From: Rhizobiaceae bacterium
Lineage (GTDB): Bacteria; Pseudomonadota; Alphaproteobacteria; Rhizobiales; Rhizobiaceae
Length of the DNA stretch: 5,335 bases
Direction: 5' to 3'
Assembly (NCBI GenBank): GCA_004299545.1
Contig: SCRB01000235.1
Span: forward strand, 1 to 5,335
The translations under genes were made by a program, and so were the position numbers. Under the pieces are notes generated by a model. The model saw nothing but the letters and a program-made list of their open reading frames with translations, was not told the DNA's origin and did no database searches. Positions 1 to 3,940 of the stretch are shown piece by piece (position 1 is the stretch's first letter; the number at the start of each line of letters is the position of its first letter).

Positions 1-43
1 GGATCGACCACCATCCCGTCGGCGGCGTCCGTAGCGATTTCTT

Positions 44-71
44 TTGAAACTTTTGAGAAAAGCCGGATAAT
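44..71 (+). promoter_or_regulatory. Putative sigma70-type promoter of the exported-repeat gene cluster
   Basis: A TTGAAA hexamer at 44-49 is separated by 16 nt from GATAAT at 66-71. Each matches the sigma70 consensus at five of six positions. The pair lies about 35 nt upstream of the first start codon, a sensible distance for a short leader. No upstream gene is visible in bases 1-43. This is a pattern match only, and rhizobial promoters are often weakly conserved. Confidence 0.4.
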
Positions 72-75
72 CCGG
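63..75. promoter_or_regulatory. 13-bp palindrome overlapping the predicted -10 box
   Basis: CCGGA and TCCGG arms flank a TAA centre and overlap the candidate -10 hexamer. The position fits an operator, but it could also be a small hairpin at the start of the transcript or chance. I do not recognise the binding protein. Confidence 0.25.
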
Positions 76-105
76 TGCGAAGGGTCGTTCCTAAGGAGGA
101 CACAC

Positions 106-735
106 ATGACGATCTCGAAACTAATGCTGGCAGGGTTGGGGGCTCTTGTCGGCGCAGCTTTCATGGCGCTCCCCATTCTGCCCGCCAACGCGGCGGCAAA
201 CAGCGTCACCACGGAATGCAGTGCCAAGTACAAAGCTGCCAAATCCGGCGGTACGCTGAACGGGCAGAAATGGCCGCAATTCCTGAAGGCCTGCAGCGCC
301 GAAATGAAGGGCGACACTGCAGCCGCAAACACAGCGGCTGCTCCAAAGAACGAAATGAAAAAGGAGACGAAGGCCGCAACGCATGAAAAGGCCCCGTCCT
401 GCACGGCGCAATACAAGACCGCCAAGGCAGGCGGCGAGCTCGCCGGCAAGACAAGGAAGCAGTTCATGGCGGACTGCAAGGCCGGCAATACAGACGAAGA
501 GGCGGCGGTCCCGCCTGAGCCGAAGTCGACCATGGGATCGTCCAATTACAAGGCGGCGACCGTGGACAAGAACGGCAAGCCGCTGACACCGGGCCAGATC
601 GCTTTCCGCAAGCGCATTCATGAATGCAGTGTGGAGTGGCACCAGGCGAAGGACGCCGGCAAGATCAAGGCAGGCCAGAAGTGGCCGCAATTCTGGAGCG
701 CCTGCAATACGCGCCTCAAGGGCCAGCAGGGCTGA
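106..735 (+). CDS. Exported protein with three cysteine-bounded PsiF-like repeats
   Basis: This is a 209-residue predicted periplasmic protein. Residues 1-30 form a signal peptide with a hydrophobic core and a likely cut at the A-N-A/A site. The mature part holds three related units, each enclosed by two cysteines 25-26 residues apart: C38-C63, C99-C124 and C174-C200. They share the pattern Cys, aromatic residue, Ala-Lys, Gly-rich turn, Leu/Ile, Gly, Phe, Cys. Units 1 and 3 both contain GQKWPQF. The run LTPGQIAFRK before unit 3 followed by the Cys unit recalls Escherichia coli PsiF (phosphate-starvation-inducible), whose repeats are shorter; this comparison is from memory. Unit spacing suggests one disulfide-closed hairpin per repeat. 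Charged Lys/Glu/Ala-rich linkers separate the units. The ATG at 106 is chosen because AAGGAGGA lies 5 nt upstream and it begins the signal peptide, although the frame is open further upstream. Molecular function is unknown. Confidence 0.85.
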   Translation: MTISKLMLAGLGALVGAAFMALPILPANAAANSVTTECSAKYKAAKSGGTLNGQKWPQFLKACSAEMKGDTAAANTAAAPKNEMKKETKAATHEKAPSCTAQYKTAKAGGELAGKTRKQFMADCKAGNTDEEAAVPPEPKSTMGSSNYKAATVDKNGKPLTPGQIAFRKRIHECSVEWHQAKDAGKIKAGQKWPQFWSACNTRLKGQQG

Positions 736-738
736 CCG

Positions 739-1161
739 GTGAGCATCGGCGTCCAGGACATCGTGTCAGCCGTGGCTTCACGGCTGAACGTTGACAATGC
801 CACCGCCGAAAGCGCGGTGGGCACGATCCTCTCGGTCCTCGACCACGAGGCAACGGGAACCAAGGCCGATGCGCTTTTCGACCAGTTGCCCGGCGCCCGT
901 GATCTCGCGCAGCGCTATGACGTCATGGCCAAACCGGCCGGCGGTGGCGGGCTGATGGGTATGCTCGGCTCGGCGCTGGGAGACCGTGCCGGTGCCCTCG
1001 TCAACGGGATGGCCAAACTGAAAGGCCTAGGCCTGAGCGTCGCCCAGGTGGAGGAAGCCGGCAAGCAGTTGATCGAACAGGCCAAGACAGCGGCCGGCCC
1101 GGATGCGGTCAACGAGATCGTCAACGACGTTCCCGGTCTCGCCGGCCATTTCGGGCTGTGA
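739..1161 (+). CDS. Conserved hypothetical protein, possibly DUF2267/DUF2780-like
   Basis: This is a 140-residue protein without a signal peptide or clear membrane helix. It begins on GTG 3 nt after the stop of the upstream gene, which implies one transcript and probably translational coupling. No strong Shine-Dalgarno is visible, and the next in-frame ATG would remove about 60 residues. The N-terminal half (about residues 1-55) reads as an alpha-helical domain containing an Ala/Val-rich stretch and a QLPGA motif, which recalls DUF2267 or DUF2780 proteins. A Gly-rich turn (GGGG near residue 70) leads to a second helical half ending in VPGLAGHFGL, which is typical of this protein type in rhizobia. 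I do not know its function, and the family assignment is from memory of sequence style. The neighbours are two exported Cys-repeat proteins. Confidence 0.75.
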   Translation: MSIGVQDIVSAVASRLNVDNATAESAVGTILSVLDHEATGTKADALFDQLPGARDLAQRYDVMAKPAGGGGLMGMLGSALGDRAGALVNGMAKLKGLGLSVAQVEEAGKQLIEQAKTAAGPDAVNEIVNDVPGLAGHFGL

Positions 1162-1172
1162 AACAAGCGCAA

Positions 1173-1208
1173 GAAGGCCACCGGGCTTTGAACAGTTCGG
1201 TGGCCTTC
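1173..1208 (+). terminator. Strong hairpin after the hypothetical gene, possible terminator
   Basis: Perfect 11-bp arms, GAAGGCCACCG at 1173-1183 and CGGTGGCCTTC at 1198-1208, enclose a 14-nt loop starting 11 nt after the stop codon. No U-tract follows on the + strand, so this is not a classical intrinsic terminator. It may be a weak terminator, an RNA-stability element protecting the upstream two-gene message, or an attenuator before the next gene. Confidence 0.4.
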
Positions 1209-1248
1209 GCATGAAAAACAAGAACAACAAGGCGAAAAGGGAACCGCA

Positions 1249-1482
1249 ATGACGGGGGCGATACGATGGATGCTTGCCGGGGCGGCGATTGCGATCGCTT
1301 CCGCGCTGACTGTGGGCCCTGCGCTTGCCAGGGAAAGCGGCCTGACATGCGCTGAAAAATACCACGCCGCCATGGCGACGGGAAAACTGAAACACGGCGT
1401 CACAAAAACCATCTTCATGGAGCGGTGCGCTTCGGAAGCTCGTACCGAACAGGCACGCAAGCGCAAGCCACGCCGGAGTTGA
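1249..1482 (+). CDS. Small exported protein with a single PsiF-like cysteine repeat
   Basis: This is a 77-residue protein. Residues 1-28 form a signal peptide with an Arg near the N-terminus, an Ala/Ile-rich core and a probable cut after ALA (residues 25-27). The mature part has one unit, C34 to C60, with the same 26-residue spacing and pattern as the three units of the exported protein encoded at 106-735: Cys, Lys-Tyr, Ala, Thr-Gly-Lys-Leu, Gly, Phe-Met, Cys. It therefore looks like a single-repeat paralogue separated from the triple-repeat gene by one unrelated gene. The C-terminus is strongly basic (KRKPRRS), which could favour binding to anionic polymers or membranes; that is inference. 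AAGGGA at 1237-1242 supports the ATG at 1249. It may be transcribed with the upstream genes or separately, depending on the hairpin before it. Function is unknown. Confidence 0.75.
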   Translation: MTGAIRWMLAGAAIAIASALTVGPALARESGLTCAEKYHAAMATGKLKHGVTKTIFMERCASEARTEQARKRKPRRS

Positions 1483-1577
1483 TCGCCACCGATTGGCGCC
1501 TGTCGTCCCTCTCCGGGGAAAACATTTCGAAAAATTTGCTGCATCGTCGGTCTTGTCAGCCCGGTTTCGAGGCATTA

Positions 1578-1595
1578 GTTCAATGATCCTTGAAC
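1578..1595. promoter_or_regulatory. 18-bp near-palindromic candidate operator upstream of the flavin oxidoreductase
   Basis: GTTCAATGATCCTTGAAC pairs at eight of nine positions around its centre. It ends 27 nt before the oxidoreductase start codon. A TTGTCA hexamer at 1553-1558 could be a -35 box, though no good -10 is seen. The site would then cover the -10 and transcription start region, as expected for a repressor. Old Yellow Enzyme genes are often controlled by nearby TetR, MarR or HxlR repressors that sense electrophiles, but no such regulator gene lies in this window. Confidence 0.4.
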
Positions 1596-1622
1596 AATAG
1601 AAACGTTCCCAGGGACTGACCG

Positions 1623-2690
1623 ATGCCTACACTTTTCGACCCGATCACCGTTGGAAGCCTGCATCTGCCGAACCGCATCGTCATGGCGCCGCTGACCCGC
1701 AACCGCGCCACCATGCCGGGCCGTGTGCCCAATGCGCTGATGAAGGACTATTACGTCCAGCGCGCTTCCGCCGGCCTCATCATCACAGAAGCCACCTCCG
1801 TTGTTCCCGAAGGCGTCGGCTATCCGGCAACGCCAGGCATATGGTCCGGCGAGCAGATTGCCGGCTGGCGGACGATTACCGAGGCGGTGCATGAAGCCGG
1901 CGGCAGGATCCTGCTGCAGCTCTGGCATGTCGGCCGCATCTCCGACCCGAGCTACCATGACGGCCGGCCGCCCGTTGCCCCGAGCGCGATCAGGCCGGCC
2001 GGCCATGTCAGCTTGCTCCGCCCGATGCGTGACTACGTCACGCCGCGCGCGCTGGAGACCAGCGAAGTCGAGGCGGTTGTCGAGGCCTTCCGCAGGGGCG
2101 CGGAAAACGCCCGGGGCGCCGGCTTCGACGGTGTCGAAATCCACGGCGCGAACGGTTATCTGCTCGACCAGTTCCTGCAGGACGGCACCAACAAGCGCAC
2201 GGACCGCTATGGCGGCTCGATGGAGAACCGGGCGCGGCTGATGCTGGACGTCACCGATGCGGTGGCGGGCGTCTGGGGGGCGGGCCGCGTCGGCGTCCAC
2301 CTTGCGCCACGTGCTGATTCCAACGATATGGGCGACAGCGACCTGCCGACAACATTCGGCTATGCCGCCAAGGAACTCGGTAAGCGCAAGATTGCTTTCA
2401 TCATGGCGCGTGAAACACAGGCCGCGCCCCGGCTCGGGCCGGCGCTCAAGAAAGCTTTCGGCGGCGTTTATATCGCCAATCAGGGGCTTACGGCGGATAT
2501 CGCAGTAGAGCTTCTGGCGAAGGGTGAGGCCGATGCCGTCGGATTTGGCCAGCTTTTCATTGCCAATCCGGACCTGCCGCAGCGCCTGATGCTGGGCGCA
2601 CCGCTCAATCCGGCAAACCCCGAAACCTTTTATGACGGCGGGCCGCGCGGCTACACCGACTACCCTGTTCTGCAGGAAGCGGCGGAATAA
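1623..2690 (+). CDS. Old Yellow Enzyme-family alkene reductase (NADH:flavin oxidoreductase, NemA-like)
   Basis: This is a 355-residue cytosolic FMN enzyme of normal length for the family. Members use NAD(P)H to reduce activated C=C bonds in enals, enones and maleimides, and some reduce nitro compounds or nitrate esters. It is a single TIM-barrel. Visible signatures are the N-terminal PNRIVMAPLTRNRA (FMN-binding Pro-Leu-Thr at 23-25), LLQLWHVGR around Q99, HGANGYLLDQFL at 174-185, and TNKRTDRYGGSMENRAR at 189-205. H174 and N177 match the pair that binds the carbonyl oxygen, and Y179 matches the proton donor of yeast OYE1. The C-terminal part has IANQGLT (284-290) and FGQLFIANPDLPQRL (308-322) around the FMN phosphate. 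The more usual Arg after FG is Gln here. AGGGA at 1611-1615 supports the ATG. The preceding palindrome suggests regulation by its own repressor. Likely role: detoxification of reactive electrophiles. The physiological substrate is unknown. Confidence 0.93.
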   Translation: MPTLFDPITVGSLHLPNRIVMAPLTRNRATMPGRVPNALMKDYYVQRASAGLIITEATSVVPEGVGYPATPGIWSGEQIAGWRTITEAVHEAGGRILLQLWHVGRISDPSYHDGRPPVAPSAIRPAGHVSLLRPMRDYVTPRALETSEVEAVVEAFRRGAENARGAGFDGVEIHGANGYLLDQFLQDGTNKRTDRYGGSMENRARLMLDVTDAVAGVWGAGRVGVHLAPRADSNDMGDSDLPTTFGYAAKELGKRKIAFIMARETQAAPRLGPALKKAFGGVYIANQGLTADIAVELLAKGEADAVGFGQLFIANPDLPQRLMLGAPLNPANPETFYDGGPRGYTDYPVLQEAAE

Positions 2691-2817
2691 GGTCCGCCCT
2701 CCTGCCGGGAACGACAGCGGCGGCGGTTTGGCTTCCGCTGCCGTGGCCGGTCCGACTCCCGTCGACATCTTGCGCCTTTCTCCGCCTTCGTTTACCGACG
2801 CCGACGAAAGGAAGGCC

Positions 2818-3861
2818 ATGGCCGAATTCATCAGCGAAACGGTGCTCAAGCGCGACGTCTTCTCGGAGACGCATAAGGGGCATCTTGCCGGCGATCCGGC
2901 GACCCCTGTGATCCGCCGCATCGTCACCGCCTCGCCCTGGTGGTCGCGGCCGCTCGCCTGGATCCTGGCCAAACGGGAGATCGGAGCGCTGCGCGCCGCT
3001 GGGGGTATCGCCGGCACGCCACAATTGATCGCGACGGACCGCGACGGGCTGGTGAGATATTGGAGTGACGGCGTGCCGCTGCATCTTGCCCGCCCCTCGA
3101 CGCCGCAGTGGTATCGCGACGCCGAGCGGCTTTTGCGCCAGTTGCGCCGCGCCGGCATCACCCATAACGACCTCGCCAAGCCGCAGAACTGGCTGATGCG
3201 GCCGGACGGCAACGCCGCCGTCATCGACTTCCAACTGGCCTCGCGCCATCGCCGGCGCGGCTGGCTCTACCGCCTGATGGCCTATGAGGACTTCCGCCAC
3301 CTCTTGAAGCAGAAACGCGCCTTCGCGCCGCACCTGATGACGCCGACGGCGAGGCGCATCCTCAAGCGCCGCTCGCTCCCTTCCCGCATCTGGATGGCGA
3401 CCGGCAAGAGGCTCTACAACCTTGTTACCAAGGGTCTGTTCAAATGGTCGGACGGCGACGGCACCGGCGACCGCCTCGATCGCGAGGGACCGGCCATCAC
3501 GAAAACGCTGAAGGCGCAGCCGGGTGTCTCCGATGTGGCTCTCACCTTCTATCCGCTGCCGCGGAAAGGCGTCGGCATCTATGCCTTCGTCGAGGCGCCG
3601 GGAGGCGCTGACGCAGAACGGCTGAGGGCGAAGGCGGCGACCGCCGATCTCGTCCAGGCCGTTATCGCCCTGCCCCGCTCCGCCGACGGAAAGCCGCGTC
3701 TCGATATCCTGCACCTGATCGCCATGAACCAGTTGACGGAACTGGACAAGCTTCTCGGCAACGACAGCGATTTGTCGCTCATCGCCAACGCCATCGCCGC
3801 CGGCCGGCTCAATTTCTCCGATCGTCGCGTCTCTCGCGCCGAACCCAGCGTGAAAAACTGA
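2818..3861 (+). CDS. RIO/InaA-type atypical protein kinase with a C-terminal acyl-CoA-synthetase-like domain
   Basis: This is a 347-residue cytosolic protein. The kinase core (about residues 10-215) shows the catalytic loop HNDLAKPQNWL at 116-126, with D118 as catalytic base and N124 as metal ligand. DFQLA at 137-141 takes the place of the DFG motif. An upstream KREIGAL (E54) may be the helix-C glutamate. No obvious glycine-rich loop or beta-3 lysine is seen; VIRRIV near residue 31 may supply Arg instead. After a basic linker, residues about 225-310 resemble the C-terminal domain of ANL (acyl-CoA synthetase) enzymes: QPGVSDVAL, then IYAFVEAPGG, then LPRSADGKPRLDIL with K292 where those enzymes carry the catalytic lysine. 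There is no AMP-binding N-terminal domain. AAAGGAAG just upstream supports the ATG; the frame is open further 5' but lacks a better start. The 127-nt gap after the oxidoreductase leaves co-transcription open. Substrate unknown; sugar or lipid phosphorylation is also possible. Confidence 0.8.
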   Translation: MAEFISETVLKRDVFSETHKGHLAGDPATPVIRRIVTASPWWSRPLAWILAKREIGALRAAGGIAGTPQLIATDRDGLVRYWSDGVPLHLARPSTPQWYRDAERLLRQLRRAGITHNDLAKPQNWLMRPDGNAAVIDFQLASRHRRRGWLYRLMAYEDFRHLLKQKRAFAPHLMTPTARRILKRRSLPSRIWMATGKRLYNLVTKGLFKWSDGDGTGDRLDREGPAITKTLKAQPGVSDVALTFYPLPRKGVGIYAFVEAPGGADAERLRAKAATADLVQAVIALPRSADGKPRLDILHLIAMNQLTELDKLLGNDSDLSLIANAIAAGRLNFSDRRVSRAEPSVKN

Positions 3862-3940
3862 GCCATAGCGCGATAGCGAACCACAGGATCGAGCGCTGTT
3901 TCTCTGGTCTTTCCGGCCCGAATCACTACATTCGAACGCA

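Noticed and set aside
1..43. Divergent minus-strand gene starting near base 14, or the tail of an upstream gene
   Set aside because: There are too few bases to show coding character, and no Shine-Dalgarno or recognisable motif supports it.
1484..1498. CGCCA/TGGCG hairpin after the small exported gene as a terminator
   Set aside because: The stem is only five base pairs with a 5-nt loop and no U-tract follows, so it is too weak to call.
2691..2817. Upstream extension of the kinase reading frame to base 2632
   Set aside because: The extension overlaps the end of the oxidoreductase and has no family similarity that I recognise. The ATG at 2818 has a good ribosome binding site and begins the family-like sequence.
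1575..3224. Long minus-strand open frame of 549 codons
   Set aside because: It lies antisense to the oxidoreductase and kinase genes, both of which show clear family motifs. The translation is Arg/Ala/Gly-rich without recognisable domains, as expected for the antisense of high-GC coding DNA.
3862..3940. SOS (LexA) box upstream of the helicase
   Set aside because: I looked for the alphaproteobacterial GTTC-N7-GTTC pattern on both strands. Only partial GAAC/GTTT pieces with wrong spacing are present.
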